NCBI RefSeq assembly: GCF_000993785.3
Contig: NZ_CP009922.3
Coordinates: 3,348,001-3,412,000, forward strand
Reading direction: 5' to 3'
Origin: Streptomyces xiamenensis
GTDB taxonomy: Bacteria > Actinomycetota > Actinomycetes > Streptomycetales > Streptomycetaceae
Length of the DNA stretch: 64,000 nt
Position numbers and translations under genes: made by a program. A model generated the notes under the pieces. That model worked only from the letters and a program-made list of their open reading frames with translations, was not told where the DNA came from and did no database searches. Positions 26,034-35,215 of the stretch are shown here, one piece after another (position 1 is the first letter of the stretch; every line of letters starts with the position of its first letter).

Positions 26034-26425
26034 CCATGGCCGAGAACACCGCGGCGGACCAGGCCCGGCGCAACACCGGCATCGTGCTGACCGCCATGCG
26101 GGAACTCTTCGGGGAGAAGGACCTGACCGCGCTCGACCGGTACTGGGCCGAGCCCTACGTGCGGCACAGGCCCCGGATGGCCGGCGGTCTGGACACGCTG
26201 CGCGCCGTGGTGCCGGGCCTGGACGGTTTCGTGGGGGCGCCGCAGCGGACCGCCGCGCAGGGCGACCTCGTCTGCACCCACAGCGTCGTCCACGGCTGGG
26301 CGCCGGACCCCGTCGTCATCGTCGACATCTTCCGGCTCGACGAAGGCCGGATCGTCGAGCACTGGGACGTCGTTCAGGAACTCGTCCCGCCCGGGGAGAC
26401 CGTCAGCGGCCATCCGACGGTCTGA
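26030..26425 (+). CDS. SnoaL-like / NTF2-fold protein
   Basis: A 131-residue NTF2-like protein: a helix (AMRELFGEKDLTALDRYWAEPYVRHRP) then strands ending in VDIFRLDEGRIVEHWDVVQELV, the usual SnoaL-like finish. Some members are hydrolases or isomerases; no catalytic assignment is possible here. The start overlaps the iron-sulfur gene stop; an ATG at 26036 is an alternative. It converges with the S4 gene. Confidence 0.82.
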   Translation: MTMAENTAADQARRNTGIVLTAMRELFGEKDLTALDRYWAEPYVRHRPRMAGGLDTLRAVVPGLDGFVGAPQRTAAQGDLVCTHSVVHGWAPDPVVIVDIFRLDEGRIVEHWDVVQELVPPGETVSGHPTV

Positions 26426-26469
26426 CACCGGGGAGGCTCATCAGCGTCCCCTGAGCCGGGGCCGTGCCC

Positions 26470-26859
26470 TCAGGAACCCGCCCCGCGCAGCCGGTCCATC
26501 TCGCGGCGGTCGCGCTTGGTCGGGCGGCCCGCGCCGCGGTCCCTGATGCCCGCCGGGGCCACCGCCTCGCGCGGCGGGGGCGGCGGGCTGTTGTCCACGT
26601 AGCACTGCACGGCCACCGGCGCACCGACCCGCTTGCGGATGAGCTGGGTGACCTTCACGATCCGCTCCCGGCCGTCCTGCCGCAGCCGGACCTCGTCGCC
26701 CGGCTTCACCGGCTGGGCCGGCTTCGCGCGGTCGCCGTTGATCCGGACGTGGCCGGCCTTGCAGGCCGCCGCCGCCGTGGAGCGGGTCTTGGCCAGGCGG
26801 ACCGACCAGATCCACACGTCCACTCGCACCGTGCCGCCCGTGCCGCCCTGCGTCTCCAT
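26470..26859 (-). CDS. S4-domain RNA-binding protein (Hsp15-like)
   Basis: A 129-residue protein with one S4 domain at about 11-70 (VRVDVWIWSVRLAKTRSTAAAACKAGHVRINGDRAKPAQPVKPGDEV) and a basic tail (RPTKRDRREMDRLRG). Related heat-shock protein 15 binds stalled 50S ribosomal subunits carrying nascent chains. It is small, cytoplasmic and lies downstream of the phosphatase gene on the same strand with a 33-base gap. Confidence 0.9.
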   Translation of the reverse strand: METQGGTGGTVRVDVWIWSVRLAKTRSTAAAACKAGHVRINGDRAKPAQPVKPGDEVRLRQDGRERIVKVTQLIRKRVGAPVAVQCYVDNSPPPPPREAVAPAGIRDRGAGRPTKRDRREMDRLRGAGS

Positions 26860-26892
26860 GACAGCGAGCCTAACGCCGTCCCGCCGCCCGGC

Positions 26893-29574
26893 TCACGTGG
26901 TTTCCGGCAGCCGCTGCTCCGCCCAGATGACCTTGCCCTCGGGCGTGTACCGGGTGCCCCAGCGGTCGGCGTACTGCGAGACCAGGAACAGGCCCCGGCC
27001 GCCCTCGTCGGTGTCCGTGGCGTTCCGCAGGTGCGGTGAGGTGCTGCTGCCGTCGGAGACCTCGCAGATCAGCGACCGGTCGCGGAGCAGCCGGACGCCG
27101 ATGGGCCCGGCGGCGTACCGGATGGCGTTGGTGATCAGCTCGCTCAGGATCAGCTCCGTGATGAACGCCGCGTCACCGAGGTGCCAGTCCGCCAGCTGCC
27201 GGGTGACGGCGGCCCGCAGCGGGGCCACCGCGGTCGGGTCTGCGGCTACGTCCCAGCTGGCCACCTGGTCGTCGCGCAGCATGCGGGTGCGGGCGACGAG
27301 CAGGGCGACGTCGTCCGCCGGGCGGGCGGGCAGCAGGCGCTCCAGGACGGTGTCGCAGGTCTGTTCCGGGGCGGGGCCCGACGCGGCGAGCGCCTCCCGC
27401 AGGCGGTCCAGGCCCTCGTCGATGTCCCGGGTGCGGCTCTCCACCAGCCCGTCCGTGTACAGCACGATCCGGCTGCCCTCGGGCAGTTCCACCCGCGTCG
27501 TCTCGAACGGGACGCCGCCCACGCCCAGCGGCGGCGCGGCCGGCAGGTCCGCGAAGCTGACGGTGCCGTCGGGCAGCACCAGCGCGGGCGGCAGATGTCC
27601 GGCCCGAGCCATCTCGCAGCCGCCGTCCACCGGGTCGTAGATCGCGTACAGGCAGGTGGCGCCGGCGATGGCGCCGCCGCCGGCCTCGGTCGTCTCGTCG
27701 GCGTCGACGCGGGAGGCCAGTTCGTCCAGGCGGCCCAGCAGTTCGTCCGGGGTGAGGTCGAGCGCCGAGAAGTTGTGCACCGCCGTCCGCAGCCGTCCCA
27801 TGGTGGCCGCCGCGTGCAGCCCGTGCCCCACCACGTCGCCCACGACCAGCGCGACGCGCGTACCCGACAGCGGGATGACGTCGAACCAGTCGCCGCCCAC
27901 CCCCGACTGCGCGGGCAGATAGCGGGTGGCGGCCTCCAGGGCGTTCTGCCGGGGCAGCCCGCTGGGCAGCAGGCTGCGCTGCAGGGTGACGGCCATGGTG
28001 TGCTCGCGGGTGAAGCGGCGGGCGTTGTCCACGCACACCGCCGTACGGGCCGCCAGTTCCTCGGCGAGGGACAGGTCCTCCTCGGAGAACGTGGGGGAGG
28101 TGTCCGCCCGCCAGAAGTTGACCACGCCCAGCACCACGCCGCGGGCGTGCAGCGGCGTGGAGATCAGCGAGTGGATGCCGAAGTCGAGCAGTTCCCGCGC
28201 GTGCTCGGGGTCGGCGGCCCGCCACCAGGTGGTGCCGCGCAGGTCGCGTTCGGCCCGCGCGTGTCCCATCAGCAGGCCGCGTACCTCGGGGGAGGTGGTG
28301 TCCAGGGTGACGCCGCCGCCCCCGTACAGCGGGTGGTCCTCCCGTACGGCGCGGGTGGCGGTGCGCCGCATCCGGCTGCCGCTGGCGACGGGTTCGGCGC
28401 CGCGCGTCACCTCGTCCACCAGGTCGACGGTGATGTAGTCGGCGAACTCGGGGACCCCGACCTCGGTCAGCTCCTCGGCGGTGCGCACCACCTCCAGCGT
28501 GGTGCCGATGCGCACGCTGGCCTCGTACAGCAGCCGCAGTCTGCGCTGGGCCGCCTCGGCGCGTCTCGCCACCACGCTCAGCTCGGTGGAGTCCCGCAGG
28601 GTGGTGACGGATCCCGGCGGGCCGCCGTGCAGGTCCATCGGGCGGTGGTTGACGGCCAGCAGCCGGCCGCCGAAGCGGTGCACCTCGTCGGTGGTCTCGT
28701 GCCCGGAGGCCAGCAGTTCGGCGGTGGCGGGGGCGAGGCCGAGGTCGCCGAGGGGACGGCCCTGGGCGTTCTCGGGCAGGTCGAGCAGCCGGCTGGCCTC
28801 TTCGTTGGCCAGCAGCAGCCGCCGGTCGCCGTCGAGGATGACGACGCCTTCCCGCACGGAGCGCAGAACGGCGTCGTGGTTCTCGTACAACCGGGTGATC
28901 TCGGAGGGCCCCAGGCCGCGGGTCTGCTTCAGCAGGCGCCGGCTGATGAGCGCGGTGCCGGCCAGGGTGAGCAGCAGGGCGCCCAGCGCGCCCAGGATCA
29001 GCGGCACCCGGGCGGAGAAATTGATGGTGATCTCGTCGAGCAGGATGGCGACCCCTACGGCGCCGACCACGGTGCCGGTGTCGTCCCGGATGGGGACCAC
29101 GCTCTGCACGGCGGGGCCGATGGCCGCGTTGAGCGACTCCTGAACGATGTTGCCGTCCAGCGCGGACCGTACGTCCCCGATAAAGGGCTTGCCGATCTCC
29201 GCGGGCCTGGGGTGGGTGAGGCGGATGCCGGCCGTGTCGGTGACCACCACGCCGCCCACCCGGGCCGCCTTCCGGACCGCTTCGGTGTGCGGCTGGAGGG
29301 CGGAGGTGGGGTCGGCGGAGTGCACCGCCGCGACGATGCCGGGTGAGTTGGCGAAGGTGGTGGCGACGGCGAGGGTGCGGTTGTACGCGGCGGTGCGCTG
29401 GTTGCGGTCCATCTGGACGTAGATGGTGATGGCCGCGGCGGCCACCAGCAGCAGGACGGTCACCACCTGGAGGGCGAACATCTGCCCGACGATGCTGCGG
29501 ACACCCAGCGCGGACCGCACCGCTGCCAGCCGTCCGCCGCCGCCCGCGCCCCGGTCCCGGGAGAATGCCGTCAT
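26893..29574 (-). CDS. membrane PAS/GAF sensor with SpoIIE phosphatase and kinase-like ATPase domains
   Basis: An 893-residue multidomain protein. TM1 lies at about 29-51, an extracytoplasmic CACHE-like sensor at 52-190, TM2 near 195-215, PAS at about 235-330 ([25 protein letters not shown]), GAF at 350-510, the SpoIIE PP2C-type phosphatase at 530-735 ([36 protein letters not shown]) and an anti-sigma-type HATPase domain at 760-890 ([27 protein letters not shown]). It probably acts on anti-sigma-factor antagonists in a signalling cascade. The ATG used has GGAGGA directly against it; a GTG five codons upstream is an alternative. Confidence 0.9.
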   Translation of the reverse strand: MTAFSRDRGAGGGGRLAAVRSALGVRSIVGQMFALQVVTVLLLVAAAAITIYVQMDRNQRTAAYNRTLAVATTFANSPGIVAAVHSADPTSALQPHTEAVRKAARVGGVVVTDTAGIRLTHPRPAEIGKPFIGDVRSALDGNIVQESLNAAIGPAVQSVVPIRDDTGTVVGAVGVAILLDEITINFSARVPLILGALGALLLTLAGTALISRRLLKQTRGLGPSEITRLYENHDAVLRSVREGVVILDGDRRLLLANEEASRLLDLPENAQGRPLGDLGLAPATAELLASGHETTDEVHRFGGRLLAVNHRPMDLHGGPPGSVTTLRDSTELSVVARRAEAAQRRLRLLYEASVRIGTTLEVVRTAEELTEVGVPEFADYITVDLVDEVTRGAEPVASGSRMRRTATRAVREDHPLYGGGGVTLDTTSPEVRGLLMGHARAERDLRGTTWWRAADPEHARELLDFGIHSLISTPLHARGVVLGVVNFWRADTSPTFSEEDLSLAEELAARTAVCVDNARRFTREHTMAVTLQRSLLPSGLPRQNALEAATRYLPAQSGVGGDWFDVIPLSGTRVALVVGDVVGHGLHAAATMGRLRTAVHNFSALDLTPDELLGRLDELASRVDADETTEAGGGAIAGATCLYAIYDPVDGGCEMARAGHLPPALVLPDGTVSFADLPAAPPLGVGGVPFETTRVELPEGSRIVLYTDGLVESRTRDIDEGLDRLREALAASGPAPEQTCDTVLERLLPARPADDVALLVARTRMLRDDQVASWDVAADPTAVAPLRAAVTRQLADWHLGDAAFITELILSELITNAIRYAAGPIGVRLLRDRSLICEVSDGSSTSPHLRNATDTDEGGRGLFLVSQYADRWGTRYTPEGKVIWAEQRLPETT

Positions 29575-29655
29575 TCCTCCACTTTGCACCAATATGAGGC
29601 GGAAGCAGGTAACCCCACAAACGGCCCCCGCCCCGGGGCCGTCTACGCTCGGGGC

Positions 29656-30414
29656 ATGGCCGACGCACCGTACAAGCTGATCCTGCTCCGCCACGGCGAG
29701 AGCGACTGGAACGCCAAGAACCTGTTCACCGGCTGGGTGGACGTCAACCTCACCGAGAAGGGCGAGAAGGAGGCGGTCCGTGGCGGCGAGCTGCTGAAGG
29801 ACGCCGGGCTGCTCCCCGATGTCCTGCACACCTCCCTGCTCAAGCGGGCCATCCGCACCGCGAACCTCGCCCTGGACGCCGCCGACCGCGTCTGGGTCCC
29901 GGTCACCCGTTCCTGGCGGCTCAACGAGCGGCACTACGGCGCGCTCCAGGGCAAGGACAAGGCCGCCACCCTCGCCGAGTTCGGCGAGGAGCAGTTCACC
30001 CAGTGGCGCCGCTCGTACGACACCCCGCCCCCGGTGCTCGCCGCCGACGCCGAGTGGTCGCAGGCCGACGACCCGCGCTACGCCCACATCCCCTCCGACG
30101 TGCGCCCGCAGACCGAGTGCCTCAAGGACGTCGTCGAGCGGATGCTGCCGTACTGGTACGACGGCATCGTCCCCGACCTCGCCGCCGGCCGCACCGTGCT
30201 GGTCACCGCGCACGGCAACAGCCTGCGCGCGCTGGTCAAGCACCTCGACGGCATCTCGGACTCCGAGATCGTCGGCCTGAACATCCCCACCGGCATCCCG
30301 CTGCTGTACGAGCTGGACGCCGACTTCCGCCCGCTGAACCCCGGCGGTACCTACCTCGACCCGGAGGCCGCGCGCGCCGCCATCGAGGCCGTGAAGAACC
30401 AGGGCAAGAAGTAG
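29656..30414 (+). CDS. gpmA: 2,3-bisphosphoglycerate-dependent phosphoglycerate mutase
   Basis: A 252-residue enzyme with [18 protein letters not shown] (catalytic His about residue 11), the [12 protein letters not shown] loop and the second His in [17 protein letters not shown]. It interconverts 3- and 2-phosphoglycerate in glycolysis. The length is normal. A TACGCT -10 box (29644-29649) ends six bases before the ATG, so the mRNA is probably leaderless. Confidence 0.96.
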   Translation: MADAPYKLILLRHGESDWNAKNLFTGWVDVNLTEKGEKEAVRGGELLKDAGLLPDVLHTSLLKRAIRTANLALDAADRVWVPVTRSWRLNERHYGALQGKDKAATLAEFGEEQFTQWRRSYDTPPPVLAADAEWSQADDPRYAHIPSDVRPQTECLKDVVERMLPYWYDGIVPDLAAGRTVLVTAHGNSLRALVKHLDGISDSEIVGLNIPTGIPLLYELDADFRPLNPGGTYLDPEAARAAIEAVKNQGKK

Positions 30415-30469
30415 CACATTCGTACGAATGAGGGGTGGCCCGCGCCGCCGGTCGCCTACGCTCGATGAC

Positions 30470-31822
30470 ATGACCGAGACAGCGGCCGGCGTCAGCGGCC
30501 GGTTCACCCGGCCGCAGCGCTGGCTGCTCCCCGGCGATCTGCTGACCGAGCCGGCCGACCTGGCCGCCGCGGCTCCCGGCGCACCGGGCACCGGCGTGCG
30601 CTTCCCGCACCCCCGGCCCCCGCGCCGCACCCCGCGCGACTGGGCCGTGGACGTCACCCTCTTCGGCTGGTCGCTCGGCATGTGGGCGCTGATGGTCATC
30701 GTGGCGCTGCCCACCCTCGAACACACCCCGGAGTGGATCCGGGCCATCGACGCACCGCTCGGGCTGCTCGCCTGCTGCGCCCTGTGGGTCCGCCGCCGCC
30801 ACCCGCTCGCCGTCGCGCTCCTCGTGGTCCCGGTCGGGGCGGTCTCGGCCAGCGCCTTCGGCGCCCTGGGTGTCGTCATGCTCAGCACGGCGCTGCGCCT
30901 GCCGACCCGGCGCGCGCTCGCCCTGCTCGCCGCCAACATCGCCGTCGCCATCCCCTACTTCATCTTCTGCTCCCTCCCGGAGGACAACAGCGGCTGGGGC
31001 GACATCTTCTTCAGCGTCGCCTACCTGCTCACGTTCTTCGCCTGGGGCGTCGCCACCCGCGCCCGCCGCCAGCTGGTCGTGCGCCTGCGCCAGGACGCGG
31101 GGCGCGAGCGTGCCGAACACGCCCGCCGGATGGCCGACGCCCGCCGCGCCGAGCGCGAGGCCATCGCCCGCGAGATGCACGACGTGCTGGCGCACCGCAT
31201 CTCCCTGCTGTCCGTGCACGCCGGAGCGCTGGCGTACCGCACCTCGGGCGCCGCCGGGGCGCACGCCAAACCGCTCAGCGACGCCGAGGTGGGCGAGAGC
31301 GCCCAGGTCATCCGCGACAACGCCCACCAGGCCCTGGAGGAGCTGCGCGAGGTGCTGACGGTGCTGCGCGGCACCGCGCCCGGCGCGCTCACCGAGGCGG
31401 GCGGCGGACGGCCGCAGCCGCGGATCGCCGAGATCGGCGAACTGGTCGCCGAGGCCACCCGGGCGGGACAGCGCGTCGTCCTGGACCAGAAGTATGCGGA
31501 GGGCGCCGCCGAGGCCCTGCGCGACCAGGCGCAGCGCACCGTCTACCGGGTGGTGCAGGAAGGGCTCACCAACGCCCGCAAGCACGCCCCGGGCGCGCTG
31601 ATCACGGTGACCCTGGTGGGCGCCGCGGGCCAGGGCCTGACCGTACGGATCCGCAACCCGCTGCCGGTGACCGCCGGGGCCGGGCGCGAACACATCCCCG
31701 GCGCGGGCGCGGGGCTGGCCGGCCTGGAGGAGCGCATCGCCCTGGACGGCGGCAGCCTGCTGCACGGCGCCACGAACGGGGCATTCGAACTGGTCGCCAA
31801 GCTCCCCTGGCCGGCGGCGTAG
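30470..31822 (+). CDS. NarL-type sensor histidine kinase without adjacent regulator
   Basis: A 450-residue kinase with a Pro-rich N-terminus, membrane helices between about 60 and 195, a HisKA_3 box with His237 (AIAREMHDVLAHRISLLSVH) and an HATPase domain ([30 protein letters not shown]). Such kinases normally pair with NarL-type regulators, but none is adjacent. A TACGCT box (30457-30462) lies 7 bases before the ATG, which suggests a leaderless transcript. Confidence 0.9.
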   Translation: MTETAAGVSGRFTRPQRWLLPGDLLTEPADLAAAAPGAPGTGVRFPHPRPPRRTPRDWAVDVTLFGWSLGMWALMVIVALPTLEHTPEWIRAIDAPLGLLACCALWVRRRHPLAVALLVVPVGAVSASAFGALGVVMLSTALRLPTRRALALLAANIAVAIPYFIFCSLPEDNSGWGDIFFSVAYLLTFFAWGVATRARRQLVVRLRQDAGRERAEHARRMADARRAEREAIAREMHDVLAHRISLLSVHAGALAYRTSGAAGAHAKPLSDAEVGESAQVIRDNAHQALEELREVLTVLRGTAPGALTEAGGGRPQPRIAEIGELVAEATRAGQRVVLDQKYAEGAAEALRDQAQRTVYRVVQEGLTNARKHAPGALITVTLVGAAGQGLTVRIRNPLPVTAGAGREHIPGAGAGLAGLEERIALDGGSLLHGATNGAFELVAKLPWPAA

Positions 31823-31873
31823 CCCGGCCCTGGCCGGGTACGCCCCCGGCCCCCGCCGGGGCCCGGGCATGGC

Positions 31874-31923
31874 ATGACCCCGGCGCGGAACCCGGAGGAG
31901 ACCGGGCCCCGCGCCGGGGTCAT
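31874..31923. terminator. bidirectional terminator
   Basis: Perfect 15-base arms (31874-31888 and 31909-31923, ATGACCCCGGCGCGG and complement) enclose an inner CCCGG/CCGGG stem. It lies between the kinase (+) and the Cys-rich peptide (-), so it can stop transcription from both sides. Confidence 0.85.
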
Positions 31924-31972
31924 CGGTGCCGGCGCGGCGGCTGGGCCGCCGCTCAGCGGCGCGGCAGCGCCG

Positions 31973-32080
31973 TCAGCAGCCCCCGCACTTGCAGGAGCCG
32001 CCGTTCTGGCAGCCGCAGGAGCAGCCGGAGCCGCACGAACAGGCGGCGGTTGTCGGGGCAGTCGCGGGACGGTTCGCCAT
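31973..32080 (-). CDS. metallothionein-like cysteine-rich peptide
   Basis: A 35-residue peptide with eight cysteines in its last 22 residues, arranged as CSCGSGCSCGCQNGGSCKCGGC-like CxC and CxxxC pairs. The N-terminus (MANRPATAPTTAA) is low-complexity. AGGAGG lies 6 bases before the ATG, one of the best ribosome binding sites in the window. The cysteine pattern strongly suggests binding of Cu(I) or Zn(II); no signal peptide is present. It is flanked by a terminator and by phoU on the same strand 148 bases upstream. Confidence 0.75.
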   Translation of the reverse strand: MANRPATAPTTAACSCGSGCSCGCQNGGSCKCGGC

Positions 32081-32227
32081 GAGATGCCTCCTGGGCAGCA
32101 GAATTCCTCCACACACACCCGTGCCCCTCCATGGGAAACCCGCCGCCGCCCGCCCGTCAACGGGGCGCACAGGGGCGCAATCGGGAGCGCCCCCGCCCGC
32201 CCCTCACGGCCTCGCGCCCTGCCGGGC

Positions 32228-32905
32228 TCAGGCCGTCTCGGGCTCCGGCTCCGGCGCGAACTCGTCCGCGTGCTCACCCGTCACCAGGTACACCACGCGC
32301 CGCGCGATCGACACCGCGTGATCGGCGAACCGCTCGTAGTAGCGGCCCAGCAGCGTCACATCCACCGCCGTCTCCACCCCGTGCTGCCAGCGGTCGTCCA
32401 TCAGGTGCCGGAACAGCGTCCGGTGCAGGGTGTCCATCTCGTCGTCGTCCTGCTCCAACTGCATCGCCAGCTCGACATCCTTGGTGATCAGCACCTCGGT
32501 CGCCTTCGCCATCAGCCGCTGCGCGAGCTGGCCCATCTCCAGGATGGTCGCCGTCAGATCCCGCGGCACCGCCGAGTCGGGGAACCGCAGCCTGGCCACC
32601 TTCGCCACGTGCTCCGCGAGGTCACCGCACCGCTCCAGGTCCGCGCTCATCCGCAGCGAGGTCACCACGATCCGCAGATCCGTGGCCACCGGCTGCTGCC
32701 GCGCCAGCAGCGCGATCGCGCCGTTCTCCAGGTCCCGCTGCATGTCGTCGATGCGGTCGTCCGCGTCGATCACGCTCTCGGCGAGCTTCAGATCGGCGTC
32801 CAGCATCGCCGTGGTGGCCCGCCCGATGGCCGAGCCCACCAGCCGCGCCATTTCGACCAGCGTGTCACTGATCGCGTCCAGTTCCTCGTGATAAGCGTCA
32901 CGCAT
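32228..32905 (-). CDS. phoU: PhoU, phosphate signalling regulator
   Basis: A 225-residue all-helical protein with two PhoU repeats, each with the E/DxxxD metal-binding pattern (DADDRIDDMQRDLE, RCGDLAEHVAKV, YYERFADHAVSIARRVVYLVTGE). It dampens PhoR-PhoP signalling when phosphate is ample and affects the Pst transporter. The start MRDAYHEELDAISDTL is typical; the ORF continues upstream only into the promoter. It is divergent from phoR, and the 225-base gap contains the PHO box. Confidence 0.94.
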   Translation of the reverse strand: MRDAYHEELDAISDTLVEMARLVGSAIGRATTAMLDADLKLAESVIDADDRIDDMQRDLENGAIALLARQQPVATDLRIVVTSLRMSADLERCGDLAEHVAKVARLRFPDSAVPRDLTATILEMGQLAQRLMAKATEVLITKDVELAMQLEQDDDEMDTLHRTLFRHLMDDRWQHGVETAVDVTLLGRYYERFADHAVSIARRVVYLVTGEHADEFAPEPEPETA

Positions 32906-33023
32906 GAGTGATCGTCCTCCCTCGGACGGAAGCCCGAGCCGTCGTGTACGGGTGTACGTACCTAGCTGCTGCCTGTTGTCCTGCCTTGCCACACTCCGCC
33001 CGCAAGACGGCGGATCCCGCCCC

Positions 33024-33056
33024 GCAGAGTGAACCCGAGCTGTCACGAAGGTGAAC
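33024..33056 (-). promoter_or_regulatory. PHO box (PhoP binding site), three 11-bp units
   Basis: On the minus strand read GTTCACCTTCG, TGACAGCTCGG and GTTCACTCTGC, three contiguous 11-base direct-repeat units in the layout of Streptomyces PHO boxes. It lies between phoU and phoR and should give PhoP control of both, so phoRP is probably autoregulated. Confidence 0.88.
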
Positions 33057-33129
33057 ACTCGCGGGACTGCCGACGAGCATCTTCATCCATGCCTGTGGTT
33101 CACGGTCAAGCCCCGCATAACCTGAGGAT

Positions 33130-34449
33130 ATGGACGTGAACGCGGCGGTGGCCGCAGTGGCCGCGATCGCCGGGCTCAGCACCGGCGTCATCGCCATGCT
33201 GGCCTTCCGCATCAGTGAGCGCGAGCGTACGCGCCCACCACGCGGTGCCCACCCCGCTCCCGACGCCGCCACCCTGCCACCGGGCGTGGACACGGTGCTG
33301 TCCGTCCTGCGCTCCTCGGCGGTCGTCCTGGACGAGTCCGACGCCGTCCTCAAGGCCAGCTCTGCCGCGTACGCGCTGGGGCTGGTGCGCGGCGGCCGGC
33401 TCACCGTGGAGCCCATGCTCGCGATGGCCCGGCAGACCCGCAGGGACGGCGAGATCCGGCAGGCCGAGCTGGACCTGCCGCAGCGCGCGGGCAAGGGCCT
33501 GGGCCGTACCGACGTGCTCGCGGTCTCCGCCCGCTCCGCGCCGCTGGGCTCCCGCCTGGTGCTGCTGCTGGTGGAGGACCTCACCGAGGCCCGCCGCATC
33601 GAGGCGGTGCGCCGCGACTTCGTCGCCAACGTCAGCCACGAGCTGAAGACCCCGGCCGGCGCGCTGTCCCTGCTCTCCGAGGCCGTCCTCGACGCCGCCG
33701 ACGACCCCGAGGCCGTCACCCGCTTCGCGGGCCGGATGCAGCACGAGGCCACCCGGCTCACCAACCTCGTCCAGGAGCTCATCGACCTCTCCCGGGTGCA
33801 GGACGACGACCCGCTCACCCACGCCGAGCTGGTGCCCGTCGACGAACTGGTCACCGAGGCCATGGACCGCTGCCGCCAGCAGGCCGGCAACAAGTGGATC
33901 ACCATGGCCTCCGGCGGCACCGCCGGGCTCGCGGTCTGGGGCAACCGTGGCAAGCTGGCCGCCGCGCTCGGCAACCTCGTCGAGAACGCCGTCAACTACA
34001 GCCCGCCCCACACCCGGGTCGCCATCGCCGGTGCCCGCAACCGGACCCGGCAGGGGGATCTGATCGAGATCTCCGTGACCGACCAGGGCATCGGCATCCC
34101 CGACAGCGACAAGGAGCGCGTCTTCGAACGCTTCTACCGGGTGGACCCGGCCCGCTCCCGCGCCACCGGGGGTACCGGCCTGGGGCTCTCGATCGTCAAA
34201 CACGTGGCCGCCTCGCACGGCGGGGAGGTCCTGGTGTGGAGCGCTGAAGGACAGGGCTCCACCTTCACCCTGCGGCTGCCCGAACCGGGCAGCGCACAAG
34301 AACGCCAGCAGGCCCGTACGGCCGCCCGCGAGGGCGCCGGCGGACTGTCCGGCAGTCTGCACGAACCGGCAGAGTTCCCCGCTCCCGCGGCGGAAGGCGA
34401 GCCGGCGGCCACCCGCACCAACGATCCTGCCCGGGAGGCACTCCCGTGA
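33130..34449 (+). CDS. phoR: PhoR (SenX3-like) phosphate-responsive histidine kinase
   Basis: A 439-residue kinase: one N-terminal membrane segment (about 4-26), a PAS-like linker domain to about 150, HisKA with His170 (FVANVSHELKTPAGALSLLSE) and HATPase (LVENAVNYSP, DQGIGIP, GGTGLGLSIVKH). The C-terminal 50 residues are disordered. A TAACCT box (33118-33123) six bases before the ATG suggests a leaderless start. It overlaps phoP as GTGA. Symbol by synteny with Streptomyces phoU-phoR-phoP. Confidence 0.94.
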   Translation: MDVNAAVAAVAAIAGLSTGVIAMLAFRISERERTRPPRGAHPAPDAATLPPGVDTVLSVLRSSAVVLDESDAVLKASSAAYALGLVRGGRLTVEPMLAMARQTRRDGEIRQAELDLPQRAGKGLGRTDVLAVSARSAPLGSRLVLLLVEDLTEARRIEAVRRDFVANVSHELKTPAGALSLLSEAVLDAADDPEAVTRFAGRMQHEATRLTNLVQELIDLSRVQDDDPLTHAELVPVDELVTEAMDRCRQQAGNKWITMASGGTAGLAVWGNRGKLAAALGNLVENAVNYSPPHTRVAIAGARNRTRQGDLIEISVTDQGIGIPDSDKERVFERFYRVDPARSRATGGTGLGLSIVKHVAASHGGEVLVWSAEGQGSTFTLRLPEPGSAQERQQARTAAREGAGGLSGSLHEPAEFPAPAAEGEPAATRTNDPAREALP

Positions 34450-35126
34450 CCCGAGTGCTCGTCGTCGAGGACGAGGAGTCGTTCAGCGACGCCTTGTCGT
34501 ACATGCTCCGCAAGGAAGGCTTCGAGGTCGCCACCGCGGCCACGGGCCCCGATGGGCTGGATGAGTTCGAGCGCAACGGCGCCGACCTGGTCCTGCTCGA
34601 CCTCATGCTGCCGGGGCTGCCCGGCACGGAGGTCTGCCGCCAGCTGCGCGGCCGCTCCAATGTCCCGGTGATCATGGTGACCGCCAAGGACAGCGAGATC
34701 GACAAGGTCGTCGGCCTGGAAATAGGAGCCGATGACTACGTCACCAAGCCGTTCTCCTCGCGCGAGCTGGTGGCGCGCATCCGCGCGGTGCTGCGCCGGC
34801 GCGGCGAGTCGGAGGAGGAGAGCCCGGCCGCACTGGAGGCGGGCCCGGTCCGGATGGATGTCGACCGCCACGTGGTGACGGTCGACGGCCGCAAGGTGGA
34901 TCTCCCGCTCAAGGAGTTCGACCTGCTGGCGATGCTGCTGCGCAACGCCGGGCGGGTGCTCACCCGGATGCAGCTGATCGACCGGGTCTGGGGTGCCGAC
35001 TACGTCGGGGACACCAAGACGCTGGACGTGCACGTCAAGCGGCTGCGGGCGAAGGTCGAGCCGGACCCGGGCGCCCCGCGCTATCTGGTGACGGTGCGCG
35101 GCCTGGGCTACAAGTTCGAGCCGTAG
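34446..35126 (+). CDS. phoP: PhoP (RegX3-like) phosphate response regulator
   Basis: A 226-residue OmpR-type regulator: receiver with Asp52 (LVLLDLMLPG), Thr79 and Lys101 (VTKPF), and winged-helix domain at about 130-225 (LPLKEFDLLAMLLRNAGRV, LDVHVKRLRAKVE). It controls phosphate scavenging, including Pst, alkaline phosphatases and antibiotic regulators, through PHO boxes. It is translationally coupled to phoR. A strong terminator follows. Confidence 0.95.
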   Translation: MTRVLVVEDEESFSDALSYMLRKEGFEVATAATGPDGLDEFERNGADLVLLDLMLPGLPGTEVCRQLRGRSNVPVIMVTAKDSEIDKVVGLEIGADDYVTKPFSSRELVARIRAVLRRRGESEEESPAALEAGPVRMDVDRHVVTVDGRKVDLPLKEFDLLAMLLRNAGRVLTRMQLIDRVWGADYVGDTKTLDVHVKRLRAKVEPDPGAPRYLVTVRGLGYKFEP

Positions 35127-35152
35127 GCGGCGGCGTCGTAACGACGCGCGCA

Positions 35153-35203
35153 CACACACGGCGGCGGGGCGCCCCATCCGGGGGCGCCCCGCCGCCGTGT
35201 GTG
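35153..35203. terminator. strong bidirectional terminator after phoP
   Basis: Two perfectly complementary 23-base arms (35153-35175 and 35181-35203) around an ATCCG loop, the strongest hairpin in the window. It separates phoP from the convergent lipoprotein gene. No T-tract, as is usual in streptomycetes. Confidence 0.9.
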
Positions 35204-35215
35204 CGTGCAGGCCGG

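Noticed and set aside
29575..30951. Extension of the SpoIIE-type phosphatase upstream to give 1352 residues.
   Set aside because: The extra part is antisense to gpmA and the kinase gene; the true N-terminus with the membrane segment begins at 29574.
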